From positions 992,001-1,056,000 of the forward strand of contig NZ_CADIJX010000002.1 of assembly GCF_902859625.1 (NCBI RefSeq): a DNA stretch of 64,000 bases, in the 5' to 3' direction. The notes beneath the pieces are model-generated. The model had not been told where the DNA came from. It saw only the letters and a program-made list of their open reading frames with translations, and did no database searches. This DNA is from Achromobacter pestifer (GTDB lineage Bacteria > Pseudomonadota > Gammaproteobacteria > Burkholderiales > Burkholderiaceae_B). Below, one piece after another: positions 27,762 through 37,480 of this stretch (the first letter of the stretch is position 1; each line of letters opens with the position of its first letter). A program made the position numbers and the translations under genes.

Positions 27762-28694
27762 CTACAGGGGCGTGACCGCGCCGCGTCCCGAGAAATGTCC
27801 GTCAACGTTGTCCAGGAAAATCGTGAACTGCGCGCCGATTGCCTCGGGCGACCAACCTGCCAGGTGCGGCGTCAAGATCACGTTATCCAGGCCAATCAGT
27901 TCGGCCGGCGGTTCGGGTTCGCTTTCGTAGACGTCAATGCCGGCGCCCGCAATGGTGCCGGACGCCAAGGCAGTAGCCAGCGCCTGCGTATCGACGATGC
28001 TGCCTCGGCCCACGTTGACCAGAAAACCCTCGGCGCCCAGCGCTTGCAGGGCGGTGGCGTTCACCAGATGATGCGTCGACGCGCCGCCGGGCGCGGCGCA
28101 TACCAACACGTCGCTCCATTCGGCCAGCGCCAGCAGGCTGTCGAAATACTGATGCGGCGAACCGGGCTTCGGATTACGGTTGTGGTAGCCGATAGGCATC
28201 CGGAAAGCGCTTGCGCGGATGGCGATTTTTTCGCCGATGGTGCCCATCCCCAAGATGCCCAGACGCTTGCCCGAGACGTTGGGAGGCACGGCGATCTTCG
28301 TGCGCCACACGCCGTCGCGGCACAACTGGTCCAGCTTGCGGAAGTTGCGCATGGACGAAATCACCAGCCCCATCGCGTGGTCGGCCACGCACTCGTCGTT
28401 GGCGCCGCGTCCGTTGGTCACGACAATGCCGCGCGCTCGGGCGGCGTCAACGTCCACGTTCTCGTATCCGGCGCCCATGCAGGACACCAATTGAAGGGCC
28501 GGCATGGATGCGATCTCGGCACCGGTCAGCCCAATCGTGCCGATGGTCAACGCGGCCTGAAAGCGCGCTCCGTGCGTAGCGATGGCCGCCTGTCGTTCGT
28601 CGGGCGTCGGCGCGTAGGTGACGTCATAGCGTTGTTTCAGCGTGTCCAGATTGGCGGGGACGAGCGGGCAAAGAACCAGCAGCGATAGCTTCAT
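27762..28694 (-). CDS. D-isomer-specific 2-hydroxyacid dehydrogenase
   Basis: 310 residues, NAD(P)-dependent reductase of 2-oxoacids such as glyoxylate or hydroxypyruvate. Seen: Rossmann motif GILGMGTIGE, NVGRGSIVDTQAL with the catalytic Arg, glutamate in ESEPEPP and histidine in LTPHLAGWS. ATG 28694 (MKLSLLVL) is used rather than an upstream TTG. A LysR regulator follows upstream on the same strand, 56 nt away, but faces its own divergent target. Confidence 0.88.
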   Translation of the reverse strand: MKLSLLVLCPLVPANLDTLKQRYDVTYAPTPDERQAAIATHGARFQAALTIGTIGLTGAEIASMPALQLVSCMGAGYENVDVDAARARGIVVTNGRGANDECVADHAMGLVISSMRNFRKLDQLCRDGVWRTKIAVPPNVSGKRLGILGMGTIGEKIAIRASAFRMPIGYHNRNPKPGSPHQYFDSLLALAEWSDVLVCAAPGGASTHHLVNATALQALGAEGFLVNVGRGSIVDTQALATALASGTIAGAGIDVYESEPEPPAELIGLDNVILTPHLAGWSPEAIGAQFTIFLDNVDGHFSGRGAVTPL

Positions 28695-28750
28695 GTCTAT
28701 TGTCAAAAGTGGGTGGAATCGGGCAGGGAAAAACTATAGGCCTATTCCGT

Positions 28751-29632
28751 TCACCTGTCCTGCCAGGCAGGCGCCGTCCAGCCGCGCAGGCTTTCCCTTA
28801 ACAGCGACACGGCGGCGCGGCCGCTTTCGTTCAGCCGTTTTGATGCATATAGGCCAAACTGCGCGCTCAGCGGCGTGGCGCCATCAGGGCCGATCGAGAT
28901 CACGCGCATGGTGTCGGGCCGCACGCATTCGGTCGTCAGCACCGCCACACCCAAGCCGTTTTCGACGGCGGCAATGGTGGCCCCTACGTTGTGGCTGGTC
29001 AGCGACACCCGGAAATCGCGTCCCGCCGCAGTCAGTGCATCGAACACCAGTCGGCGCCAGGAACAGGGCTCGGCGTACACGATCACATCCAGCGGCAGGT
29101 CCGGGGCGGGCGTGTCATCGATGCCGCATACCCAGTGCAGGTTGACCGACCACGTTTCGACGGGCTCATCGACAAAAGCGGCGCACACGCCAATGGCGAT
29201 ATCCAGCGAACCTTCCTGCCAGCGCGACGCCAGCCGTTCGCCGTCGTCCACCACGATCTCCAGATGCAGTTGGGGGCAGGATCGGCGCAGCCGGCCCAGC
29301 GCCGCTGGCAATGCCGCCACCGCAACATCTTCCGACAGCCCGATGCGGACGCTGCCCGCCACGGCGCGTTCGCGCAGCCGCGCTGCCGCTGCCTCGCCCA
29401 ATGCCAGGATGCGGTTGGCGTAGCTCAGCAGCAGTTCGCCTTCGGTGGTGGGTGACATGCCACGGCCCGTGCGGTGCAGCAGCCGCTTGCCCACCATCTC
29501 TTCCAACCGTCGTATCTGTGTGCTTAACGCCGACTGCGCGCGGCCGGCTTGGTCCGCCGCCCGGCTCAAGCTGCCGTGGCGGCAAACGGCAACAAAGGTG
29601 CGCAGCAGAGCGGGGTCGAAATCGCCAGACAT
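28751..29632 (-). CDS. LysR family transcriptional regulator
   Basis: 293 residues. HTH near 8-65 (LLRTFVAVCRHGSLSRAADQAGRAQSALSTQIRRLE spans it), then a LysR substrate-binding domain from about 93 (SVRIGLSEDVAVAALPAAL). ATG 29632 (MSGDFDPALL) chosen over a TTG 6 nt upstream. Divergent from the NADP-dependent oxidoreductase with 111 nt between starts, so it probably controls that gene and itself. Confidence 0.9.
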   Translation of the reverse strand: MSGDFDPALLRTFVAVCRHGSLSRAADQAGRAQSALSTQIRRLEEMVGKRLLHRTGRGMSPTTEGELLLSYANRILALGEAAAARLRERAVAGSVRIGLSEDVAVAALPAALGRLRRSCPQLHLEIVVDDGERLASRWQEGSLDIAIGVCAAFVDEPVETWSVNLHWVCGIDDTPAPDLPLDVIVYAEPCSWRRLVFDALTAAGRDFRVSLTSHNVGATIAAVENGLGVAVLTTECVRPDTMRVISIGPDGATPLSAQFGLYASKRLNESGRAAVSLLRESLRGWTAPAWQDR

Positions 29633-29743
29633 TATCAATCCGTTAAGTCTGAATTATGGGATATCAGTCTACCTTTATCTCTTGAGGGTGCCTAGGATGA
29701 AGACGTCGCTAATCGGCTGACCTTGATCACGGAGATTTTCCCC

Positions 29744-30772
29744 ATGTCGGATACCCAAAACCTGCGCGTCATACTGGCTTCCCGCCCCGTAGGCCGCCCC
29801 AAACCCAGTGATTTCCGTATCGAACAGGCACCTGTCCCCACGCCCGGAGACGGCCAGGTGTTGCTGGAAGTCCTGTATCTGTCGCTGGACCCCTATATGC
29901 GCTGGCGCATCAGCGCCGCCAAGTCTTACGCGCCGCCGATCGACATCGGCGACGTGATCGTGGGCGGTACGGTTGCCCGAGTCAAAACATCCCGCCATCC
30001 GGAATGGCGTGAAGGCGATATCGTGCTGTCCGATGCCGGCTGGCAGCAGTACGCCCTGTCGGATGGCACCGGCCTGCGCCGGCTTGACCCTGCCATCGCG
30101 CCGCCGTCCACCGCATTGGGCGTGCTGGGCATGCCGGGCATGACTGCCTACGCGGGGTTGCTCAATATTGGCCAGCCCAAGCCCGGCGAAACCGTTGTGG
30201 TCGCCGCCGCCAGCGGGGCGGTTGGCTCGGTCGTGGGCCAGATCGCCCGACTCAAAGGCGCACGCGCCGTGGGCATTGCCGGTGGTCCGGAAAAGTGCGC
30301 CTTCGTAAAAAACGAACTGGGCTTTGATGCGGTCGTGGATCACCAAGCGCCTGATTTCGCTCAGAAATTGGCGGAAGCTTGCCCGGACGGCATCGACGTC
30401 TACTTCGAGAACGTCAGCGGCCATGTGTGGGACGCGGTGGTCCCGTTGCTGAACGATTTTGCCCGCGTGCCGGTGTGCGGGTTGATCGCCAACTACAACG
30501 ACGGCCCCGCCACCTCAAGCGGCCCTGATCGGCTGCCGGCCACCATGCGCGAGATCCTGGCCAAGAGCATCACGCTGCGCGGATTCATTGTGTATGAGTT
30601 CATGGAGGCGCAGCAGGACGCCTTCCTGCGCGAGGCAGGGCAGTGGATCAAGGAAGGGAAGCTGCGCTGGCGCGAAGACGTGGTTGACGGGTTGGAGCAA
30701 GCGCCTGATGCGTTCATCGGCCTGCTGGAAGGGCGCAACTTCGGCAAGCTGGTGGTGCGGCTGGCAAAGTAA
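29744..30772 (+). CDS. NADP-dependent medium-chain oxidoreductase (CurA/leukotriene-reductase type)
   Basis: 342 residues, zinc-independent MDR reductase of alpha,beta-unsaturated ketones. Markers: LYLSLDPYMRWRI near 50, LGMPGMTAYAGLL, nucleotide-binding AASGAVGSVVGQIARLKGA and YFENVSGHVWDAV. This is the branch of curcumin reductase CurA and plant double-bond reductases. GGAG at 29731-29734 supports ATG 29744. Divergent LysR regulator upstream. Confidence 0.9.
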   Translation: MSDTQNLRVILASRPVGRPKPSDFRIEQAPVPTPGDGQVLLEVLYLSLDPYMRWRISAAKSYAPPIDIGDVIVGGTVARVKTSRHPEWREGDIVLSDAGWQQYALSDGTGLRRLDPAIAPPSTALGVLGMPGMTAYAGLLNIGQPKPGETVVVAAASGAVGSVVGQIARLKGARAVGIAGGPEKCAFVKNELGFDAVVDHQAPDFAQKLAEACPDGIDVYFENVSGHVWDAVVPLLNDFARVPVCGLIANYNDGPATSSGPDRLPATMREILAKSITLRGFIVYEFMEAQQDAFLREAGQWIKEGKLRWREDVVDGLEQAPDAFIGLLEGRNFGKLVVRLAK

Positions 30773-30925
30773 ACGCGGGGTGCCGGGCCTTCAGACGGGT
30801 CGGGCACCCACGTTCAGATGTTCATACATTCAAACGTTCATACGGCAGACAGCCAGGCAAGCTAGAGTAGCGATATCGCCAACAGGGCGTATTCAACACA
30901 TCGCCTTCAACTCATGGGAATCGTC

Positions 30926-31567
30926 ATGCTGACCGTGCATCACCTGGGCAAATCGCAATCCGAACGCATCGTCTGGCTGTGCGAAGAGCTTGCCATTCCC
31001 TATGAACTGAAAGTCTATGACCGTGACCCCGTCACTCGCTTGGCGCCGCCGGAATACAAAGCCCTGCACCCGCTGGGCGCCGCACCGATCATCGACGATG
31101 GCGGTACGGTGCTGGCGGAATCCACAGCCATCGTCGACTACCTCCTGGCGAAGTATGGCAAGGGCCGCCTGGTGGCCGCGCCGGATGACGCGAACTTCGC
31201 GGACTATCTCTATTGGTTCCACTTCGCCAATGGCTCGCTGCAACCTGCGCTGATGCGCAACATGGTGCTCAGCCGGGTCAATGTGCCTGCCGACCATGCC
31301 ATGGTGCAGTTCGCGGATGCACGGCGTCAGTTGGCGTTGGGATTGATGGACAAGCGCTTGGGGCAAGTGGACTTCCTGGCGGGCAATGCGCTGACCGCCG
31401 CCGACATTGTTGTCGTGTTCTCGCTGACGACGATGCGATTGTTCTATCCGTATGACCTGTCGGCCTACCCGAACATCCTTGCCTACTTGCAGCGCATTGG
31501 CGCACGCGAGGCGTATGCCCGCGCCATGAAGAAAGGCGATCCGGACATGGCGCCGATGCTGACTTGA
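30926..31567 (+). CDS. Glutathione S-transferase
   Basis: 213 residues. Thioredoxin-like N-terminal domain (MLTVHHLGKSQSERIVWLCEELAIPYEL) with a Ser-rich GSH site and the cis-Pro region AAPIIDDG, ES in LAESTAIVDYL, then the helical C-terminal domain with LTAADIVVVF. ATG 30926 fits homologous starts and has GGAA at 30917-30920; ATG 30914 is an alternative adding four residues. Its detoxification substrate is unknown. Confidence 0.87.
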   Translation: MLTVHHLGKSQSERIVWLCEELAIPYELKVYDRDPVTRLAPPEYKALHPLGAAPIIDDGGTVLAESTAIVDYLLAKYGKGRLVAAPDDANFADYLYWFHFANGSLQPALMRNMVLSRVNVPADHAMVQFADARRQLALGLMDKRLGQVDFLAGNALTAADIVVVFSLTTMRLFYPYDLSAYPNILAYLQRIGAREAYARAMKKGDPDMAPMLT

Positions 31568-31636
31568 ACCGTTGCGAAGATTGAGCAATGCCATTGCTGG
31601 CTATACTTGCCGGCGATTTCATCGCAAACCTTATTC

Positions 31637-32407
31637 ATGACGCTTCCTCATCCCCCTCGGTCATCGGCCAGCCTTGAAGGTTATTGGTTTGATTGCCTCG
31701 ATCCGTCCATTGCGCTGGATCGGTCAGGGAATGAGGTCCGGTTGCCCAAGGCTGCGCCGCCGTGGCTGGTGGTGGATCAATCCATTGCCTCCATCACGAT
31801 CGGCAGCCGCTGGCCGGGTCAACTGTGGCGCGTGCGCGTCCAGACGCTGGGCGATATGTCCGGCCTGGTCGCGCAGCCGGGCTATTGGCGGGCGCAAGCC
31901 ATTGAGCTATTGGAAGCCATCCCGCTGTCGACCCTGTTTGGCCCCCAAGGCGAAGCGGTGATGGACATCATCACGCGGGTCGACACGCTGACGCGCGTTG
32001 AAGCGCAAGCGCTTGAGGCGAACCTGCACCCCAGCGCATGGACGGCCTATAGCCGGGCATGGATGCGATGGTCCACGGCACGCGGCGAAACGCGGCAGAT
32101 GGAAGAAGAGGAATGGCGGGGCACGCTAGCCGCCTCCACGGGCAGCGACAAGCAACACTCGCCCATTCAGTCCGGTTTCCTGCTGATTCACAGTCTACTG
32201 CGGCAGCGGGCCGATGCCATCGACGGCGACAATGCCTTCACGCGAATCGAAGAAGATGGCGAAATCGAGATCGTATTGAAGCCGCTGTGGCGCAATGCAT
32301 GCGATGCCATCCTGTTTGCCGCGATGGCGCGGGGCGCACCGCAATGCGTGTCCCCGGACGACGCGGCGGTACTGACCCGGGCCTGGGGGCGCGTCTTCAA
32401 ATCCTGA
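31637..32407 (+). CDS. Hypothetical protein
   Basis: 256 residues, no signal peptide or membrane helix. Features: LEGYWFDCLDPSIALDRSGNEVRLP near the start and WPGQLWRVRVQTLGDMSGLV. Tryptophan-rich, soluble. No family recognised. ATG 31637 is used; an upstream TTG at 31607 is possible. Coding potential is supported by strong third-position GC. Confidence 0.65.
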   Translation: MTLPHPPRSSASLEGYWFDCLDPSIALDRSGNEVRLPKAAPPWLVVDQSIASITIGSRWPGQLWRVRVQTLGDMSGLVAQPGYWRAQAIELLEAIPLSTLFGPQGEAVMDIITRVDTLTRVEAQALEANLHPSAWTAYSRAWMRWSTARGETRQMEEEEWRGTLAASTGSDKQHSPIQSGFLLIHSLLRQRADAIDGDNAFTRIEEDGEIEIVLKPLWRNACDAILFAAMARGAPQCVSPDDAAVLTRAWGRVFKS

Positions 32408-32418
32408 TGGGGTGCCGG

Positions 32419-32841
32419 CTATTGGCCCACCCGTGGTCCTTTCCGGCTCGACGTCTTGGGCCTGGGCGCCACGCCCATGCGCGGATCGCGGGCTAGCGCA
32501 AGCGCGGCAATCCGGGCGGCGGTCGTCTCAAAGGCCTCGTCCGTCTGCGGCAGATACAGCCACTTTCCCAGCACAGGGTGAGGCTGCAAGCTGGGAATCT
32601 CGGCCGTCAGCGCCGCATGCCGATCTTTTGACGTGCACACCAGCAAGCCGCTCCAAGGATCCTCCCGGTCGGCCACCACCAAGTACAAGAATCCATCCAG
32701 GTATGCCGCATCCGCGCCGAACATGCGTCGGTGCATGTAGTTCGCGTCTTGCTCCAACGGGTCAACAATCCAAAGCAGCGAGCTAACGCGGGTCGCTAGC
32801 TGCTTTTTGGGCGGAGCAAAGGGGTCTGGCGGTCGGCGCAT
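32419..32841 (-). CDS. Hypothetical protein, possibly TfoX-N-like
   Basis: 140 residues. YMHRRMFGADAAYLDGFLYLVVAD resembles the N-terminal domain of TfoX/Sxy or MmcQ-like proteins (MFGG-x-GLFLDG-type strand pair), followed by LQPHPVLGKWLYLP and a basic tail. ATG 32841 (MRRPPDPF) is preferred to a far-upstream in-frame start. Convergent with the preceding hypothetical gene, 11 nt between stops. Function unclear. Confidence 0.6.
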   Translation of the reverse strand: MRRPPDPFAPPKKQLATRVSSLLWIVDPLEQDANYMHRRMFGADAAYLDGFLYLVVADREDPWSGLLVCTSKDRHAALTAEIPSLQPHPVLGKWLYLPQTDEAFETTAARIAALALARDPRMGVAPRPKTSSRKGPRVGQ

Positions 32842-33012
32842 GGGGCGGTCGTTTCGTGGCTGGCATGGGCTAGCCGCCAGTGTAGCGGCCCCCTCTGACC
32901 CGGCCTCCAGCCGGTTACATTTTCCCGCCTTGGCGGGTTCGGCGGAATCCAGCACTCCCCACTGCCTATAATTCCCCTAATCCCCGCTTTGACGGCAGTC
33001 CTGCCGTGCCTC

Positions 33013-34926
33013 ATGTCTACCTTGCCTTTGCGCGTGCTGTCCGTCATCCCGCCGATGACGCAGCTCAACACCCCTTATCCGTCCACCGCCTATCTGACCG
33101 GTTTCTTGCGGTCGCGCGGCGTCACGTCGTTCCAGGAAGACCTGGCGCTTGCCCTGGTCCTGCGCTTGCTCTCTGCCGACGGCCTGCGCGCCGTGGCGGA
33201 TCAGATTGCCGCCTTGCCGCTTGAAAAGCACACGCCTGCGATCCAGGCGTTCGTGGCGATGCAGCCGCGCTACCTATCCACGATCGGCCCGGCAATTGCC
33301 TTCCTGCAAGGCCGCGACTCCACCTTGGCGCACCGAATCGTGGGCAGGAACTTTCTGCCCGAAGGACCGCGTTTCAGCTCGCTGGACGTGTACATGGACG
33401 AAGACGGCGGCGACCCGCTGGGTTGGGCGTTCGGCGCCTTGGGCCTGCAAGACCGCGCCAAGCATCTGGCCACCCTGTATCTGAACGATCTGGCCGACGT
33501 GCTGCGGGACGCCATCGACCCGCGCTTTGAATTCGTGCGCTATGCCGAATCGCTGGCGGGCAGCCAGCCCACCTTCGACCCTTTGGCGCAAGCCCTGGCG
33601 GCGCCGATGAATCTGGTGGACGACACGCTGCGCGACCTGACGATGGAAGCGCTGACGCGCCACACGCCGACGATGGTGCTGTTGTCGGTGCCGTTTCCCG
33701 GCGCCGTCTATGCGGCCTTCCGTATTGCCCAGGCCATCAAGGCGCAAGACCCCAGCATCATCACTGTGTTGGGCGGCGGATTCGTCAATACCGAATTGCG
33801 CGAACTGAAAGACCCGCGCGTCTTCGATTACTTCGACTATGTGTCGCTGGATGCGGGCGAACGCCCCTTGCTGGCGCTGTTGGAACACGTGCAGGGCAAG
33901 CGTTCCCGCCAACGCCTGGTGCGCACCTTCCTGCGCGACGGCGATACCGGCGCCGTGCGGTACATCAACATGGTCGAACCCGATGTTGCGTTCGCCGAAG
34001 TGGGCACCCCAACGTGGGACGGCCTGCCGTTGGATCGCTATCTGTCGCTGTTGGACATGCTGAACCCCATGCACCGTTTATGGAGCGACGGCCGCTGGAA
34101 CAAGCTGACCGTGGCGCACGGCTGCTACTGGAAGAAATGCAGTTTCTGCGACGTCAGCCTGGACTATATCGGCCGCTACGAAGGCGCATCCGCCACGGTG
34201 TTGGCCGACCGCATTGAAGCCATCGTCCGTGAAACCGGGCAAACCGGTTTCCACTTTGTCGACGAAGCCGCGCCGCCCAAATCGCTGAAGGCACTGGCGA
34301 ATGAACTGATCGAGCGCAACGCCGGGATATCGTGGTGGGGCAATATCCGGTTTGAGAAAACCTTCAGCCCCGAACTTTGCGAACTGTTGGCCGACAGCGG
34401 CTGTATCGCCGTGTCGGGCGGGTTGGAAGTGGCATCGGATCGGCTGCTGAACCTGATGAAGAAAGGCGTTTCGGTCGACCAGGTGGCGCGGGTGACGCGC
34501 GCCTTCACCGACGCCGGCATTCTGGTGCACGCCTACCTGATGTACGGCTTTCCCACCCAAACCGTGCAAGACACCGTGGACGCGCTGGAATACGTGCGCC
34601 AACTGTTTGAGAACGGATGCATTCAAAGCGGTTTCTTCCACCGGTTCGCCTGTACGGTGCATTCCCCGGTCGGGAAGAATCCCGAAGAATATGGCGTGAC
34701 GTTGCAGCCGCTGCCTGAAGTGACGTTCGCGAAGAACGATATTGGCTTTCACGACCCCACGGGGGTGGATCATGACGCCTTGGGCCGCGCGCTGAAAAAG
34801 GCAATTTATAACTACATGCACGGCATTGGTCTGGAAGAGGATGTGCGGACGTGGTTTCCGTTTAAAGTGCCGAAGACAACCGTGTCCAGGAATCGGATCA
34901 GCCGGGCGTTAAGCCAGCAGGGGTAG
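33013..34926 (+). CDS. Radical SAM protein with B12-binding-like domain
   Basis: 637 residues. The N-terminal half has a cobalamin-binding-like Rossmann fold (TPTMVLLSVPFPGAVYAAFRIAQAI, VLGGGFVNTEL) without an obvious DxHxxG histidine. The radical SAM cluster motif is C371, C376, C379 in HGCYWKKCSFCD, which is CX4CX2C rather than the usual CX3CX2C. Downstream, SGGLEVASDRLLNLMKKGV and YLMYGFPTQT are typical of the TIM barrel. Substrate unknown. ATG 33013 is used; TTG 32989 is an alternative. Confidence 0.85.
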   Translation: MSTLPLRVLSVIPPMTQLNTPYPSTAYLTGFLRSRGVTSFQEDLALALVLRLLSADGLRAVADQIAALPLEKHTPAIQAFVAMQPRYLSTIGPAIAFLQGRDSTLAHRIVGRNFLPEGPRFSSLDVYMDEDGGDPLGWAFGALGLQDRAKHLATLYLNDLADVLRDAIDPRFEFVRYAESLAGSQPTFDPLAQALAAPMNLVDDTLRDLTMEALTRHTPTMVLLSVPFPGAVYAAFRIAQAIKAQDPSIITVLGGGFVNTELRELKDPRVFDYFDYVSLDAGERPLLALLEHVQGKRSRQRLVRTFLRDGDTGAVRYINMVEPDVAFAEVGTPTWDGLPLDRYLSLLDMLNPMHRLWSDGRWNKLTVAHGCYWKKCSFCDVSLDYIGRYEGASATVLADRIEAIVRETGQTGFHFVDEAAPPKSLKALANELIERNAGISWWGNIRFEKTFSPELCELLADSGCIAVSGGLEVASDRLLNLMKKGVSVDQVARVTRAFTDAGILVHAYLMYGFPTQTVQDTVDALEYVRQLFENGCIQSGFFHRFACTVHSPVGKNPEEYGVTLQPLPEVTFAKNDIGFHDPTGVDHDALGRALKKAIYNYMHGIGLEEDVRTWFPFKVPKTTVSRNRISRALSQQG

Positions 34927-35000
34927 CTGGCGCTACGCCAGCCCGTCGGGCAAAAGTCGCAGTGCAGTCTTGTACGTGTAGCGTTGATAAAGGTCTTCCG

Positions 35001-36146
35001 ATGCGTCTGAACCAGTGCCAGAATTTCCACGACTTTCGCCGCATGGCACGTCAGCGGCTGCCCGGCCCCATCTTCAATTACATCGACGGCGCGGCCGACG
35101 ATGAAACGACCTATCGTCGCAACACCGAAGCCTTCGAGGCCTGCGACCTGGTGCCCGACGTGCTGCGCGGCGTCGAAAACGTGGACATGTCGGTCACCGT
35201 CATGGGCCAGAAACTGGCGCTGCCCGTCTACTGTTCCCCGACGGCCTTGCAACGCTTGTTCCATCACGACGGCGAACGCGCCGTGGCCGCCGCCGCCGGC
35301 AAGTTCGGCACGATGTTTGGCGTGTCATCGCTGGGCACCGTCAGCCTGGAAGAAGCCCGCAAGATCAGCGGCGGCCCCCAGGTCTACCAGTTCTATTTCC
35401 ACAAAGACCGCGGCCTGAACCGCGACATGATGGCCCGCGCCAAAGCGGCCGGCGTCCAGGTCATGATGCTGACCGTGGACAGCATCACGGGCGGCAACCG
35501 CGAACGCGACAAGCGCACCGGCTTCGCCATCCCGTTCCGCCTTAACCTGGCCGGCATCGCCCAGTTCGCCGCCAAGCCAGCCTGGGCCATCAACTACGTT
35601 ACGCACGAACGCTTCAGGCTGCCGCAACTGGACGGCCACGTCGACATGGGCGGTGGCGCCATGTCCATCAGCCGCTACTTCACCGACATGCTGGACCCCG
35701 CCATGTCCTGGGACGACGTCGCCGCCATGGTGCGCGAATGGGGCGGCCAGTTCTGCCTGAAAGGCATCATGTCCGTCGAAGACGCCAAACGGGCAGTGGA
35801 CATCGGCTGCACCGGCATCGTGCTGTCCAACCACGGCGGGCGTCAGCTGGATGGCTCGCGCAGCGCGTTCGACCAACTGGCGGAAATCGTTGACGCCGTG
35901 GGCGACCGGATCGACGTGATGATGGACGGCGGCGTGCAGCGTGGCACGCAAGTCTTGAAAGCGCTGGCCCTGGGAGCGAAAGCGGTGGGGCTGGGCAGGT
36001 ATTACCTGTTCCCACTTGCCGCTGCGGGGCGGCCGGGCGTGGAACGGGCGCTGGAGTTGATGCGCGTGGAAATCGAACGCGCGATGAAACTGATGGGCTG
36101 CAAAACGGTGGCGGAATTGGGCCGGCGGCAATTGCGGTTTCGGTGA
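35001..36146 (+). CDS. FMN-dependent alpha-hydroxy-acid oxidase/dehydrogenase (LldD-like)
   Basis: 381 residues. Typical of the L-lactate dehydrogenase/glycolate oxidase family: FNYIDGAADDETTYRRN start, FMN-site YFHKDRG, catalytic LSNHGGRQLDG and the phosphate loop MMDGGVQRGTQVLKALALGAKAVGLGR. It oxidises an L-2-hydroxyacid, probably feeding electrons to quinone. AGG at 34990 supports ATG 35001 over an upstream in-frame start at 34962. 74 nt after the radical SAM gene. Confidence 0.92.
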   Translation: MRLNQCQNFHDFRRMARQRLPGPIFNYIDGAADDETTYRRNTEAFEACDLVPDVLRGVENVDMSVTVMGQKLALPVYCSPTALQRLFHHDGERAVAAAAGKFGTMFGVSSLGTVSLEEARKISGGPQVYQFYFHKDRGLNRDMMARAKAAGVQVMMLTVDSITGGNRERDKRTGFAIPFRLNLAGIAQFAAKPAWAINYVTHERFRLPQLDGHVDMGGGAMSISRYFTDMLDPAMSWDDVAAMVREWGGQFCLKGIMSVEDAKRAVDIGCTGIVLSNHGGRQLDGSRSAFDQLAEIVDAVGDRIDVMMDGGVQRGTQVLKALALGAKAVGLGRYYLFPLAAAGRPGVERALELMRVEIERAMKLMGCKTVAELGRRQLRFR

Positions 36147-36174
36147 AGCCATTCACCGGCTTCCGGCTTCCGGC

Positions 36175-36408
36175 TCAACAATAAGGACCCGCGATCCCCA
36201 AGCTCTGCGGATCGTCGGACTTTCTCCAATCCGGCTTGGCCATGTAAAGCGACGACTCCTGCCGTCCCACTTCCACCGCTTGGCCGCAGCAAGGCGTCGT
36301 GGTCGTGAAGCAATAGCCGGGCCGCGCGTCCACATCCATCAGCGCATGGCGGGCATCGGCCAGGAAACCGGCAAGGTCGTGATTGCAGTAAAGGCAGCGG
36401 GTGTTCAT
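36175..36408 (-). CDS. Small cysteine-rich protein
   Basis: 77 residues with CLYCNHDL near the start and TTPCCGQ near residue 40, a likely zinc-binding pair of Cys clusters, and a C-terminal Cys. No membrane segment. Family not recognised. Short but with convincing codon bias; convergent with the hydroxyacid oxidase gene. Confidence 0.55.
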   Translation of the reverse strand: MNTRCLYCNHDLAGFLADARHALMDVDARPGYCFTTTTPCCGQAVEVGRQESSLYMAKPDWRKSDDPQSLGIAGPYC

Positions 36409-36549
36409 TGATCGTCCTAAATCTTGCCTTGTCGCCTTATGCCCGTGCAGCTATTCATCAATGGTGCCATCCGCTGAACAGGGCGCTGCACGGTATTATG
36501 GAGCCGAATTGTTCACGGGTCGGCGGTCAGGCTGCCACAAGGTTGTTCA

Positions 36550-36933
36550 ATGAAAAAAAGCATACCGCTTCTACTTCTGTCATCCGTCCTGCTGACGGCA
36601 TGCGGTCCCAACAAGATCATTGCCGATCTTCCATCTCCCAGCGGGAAATATCACGTGGAAGTCCGCAAATGCCCACAGCGCGGATCCTTGACTTGGGACG
36701 AGCAGACGCAGGTCTCTGTGCTTGAAGCTGGCGCCTCGGAGAAGTGCAATGCGTTCATCTTGGCGCTGACGCAGTTCCAGTCATATTCGCCCGACGATCA
36801 ATTGCGGCTGGAATGGGTTTCCGACACGGAACTCAGGGCGTCACATCCTGCATTCGCTTCCAACGCTGCGCCCGTGGCCGCGACGTCTCAGCCCAACAAC
36901 CCGGTGAAAATCATTTTCTCTTCGGATAAGTGA
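36550..36933 (+). CDS. Small lipoprotein of unknown function
   Basis: 127 residues. Lipobox LLTAC with C18 after a KK start, then SPSGKYHVEVRKCP and a C-terminal strand. Predicted envelope lipoprotein. Lower GC than the neighbours, and just before a pseudogene and the autotransporter, so it may belong to the variable segment. Confidence 0.65.
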   Translation: MKKSIPLLLLSSVLLTACGPNKIIADLPSPSGKYHVEVRKCPQRGSLTWDEQTQVSVLEAGASEKCNAFILALTQFQSYSPDDQLRLEWVSDTELRASHPAFASNAAPVAATSQPNNPVKIIFSSDK

Positions 36934-36971
36934 TTTCGGGTTTTCACGGCCTGGCTTGAGACGGGCATCCG

Positions 36972-37195
36972 CTATTTATCGACCGACCGCATATCGCAGG
37001 TGGTCTCCGCAGAGGCGCATATTCCGCGGAATCCAGCAGAAGCCATTCACCATCGCATGCGACGATGCCCCGCAACGTGGCTCTTTCGGTAAGCCCAGTC
37101 GTCTTTCAGATCCAGTAATCGTTCGCTGCCTGCATCCGGGCGCGCGTATCTCCGCGCCGATTGAATGCCACCTGCGCATCCCCCGCCTTGATCTG
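36972..37195 (-). pseudogene. Frameshifted duplicate of the 3' end of the gene at 41239
   Basis: This stretch is nearly identical to about 41239-41525, including the stop codon, but lacks roughly 70 nt internally, and an extra C in GTAAGCCCAG (GTAAGCCAG in the intact copy) shifts the frame. Fragments of the intact protein such as YARPDAGSERLLDLKDDW are still readable across frames. Same orientation as the intact gene, 4.3 kb away, with the autotransporter gene between them. Confidence 0.8.
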
Positions 37196-37480
37196 CTCGG
37201 GGATTTATAAATGCTGCCGTGCCGTCAACGGGCGTGAGCCTGGGCTTCGCGTCAATCTGAAGGTCTGTTAGGGGCGAGTGAGAACGTGGGCGGATGTCGA
37301 AAGGCGCGCGTAGGCTGCGCGTGTAACGACCTGACAAGCCGCTGTGCATATCAACTGCGAATCTGTTGAACCTGAGCAAATCCGAGCGCCGCGTACCGGT
37401 GCCGGTCTGGATGTCACAGGGCTTGCGGAGGGGCCCCTGATTGGCGCCGCCGCGCGTGCTCGGTCGAGGCGGGTTGTGCC
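37196..37480. other. Non-coding stretch after the autotransporter
   Basis: 285 nt between the pseudogene and the autotransporter stop, with no open frame of convincing composition. GC-rich hairpin-like sequence near 37440-37470 could terminate the autotransporter transcript, but no clean stem plus T-run is visible. Confidence 0.4.
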
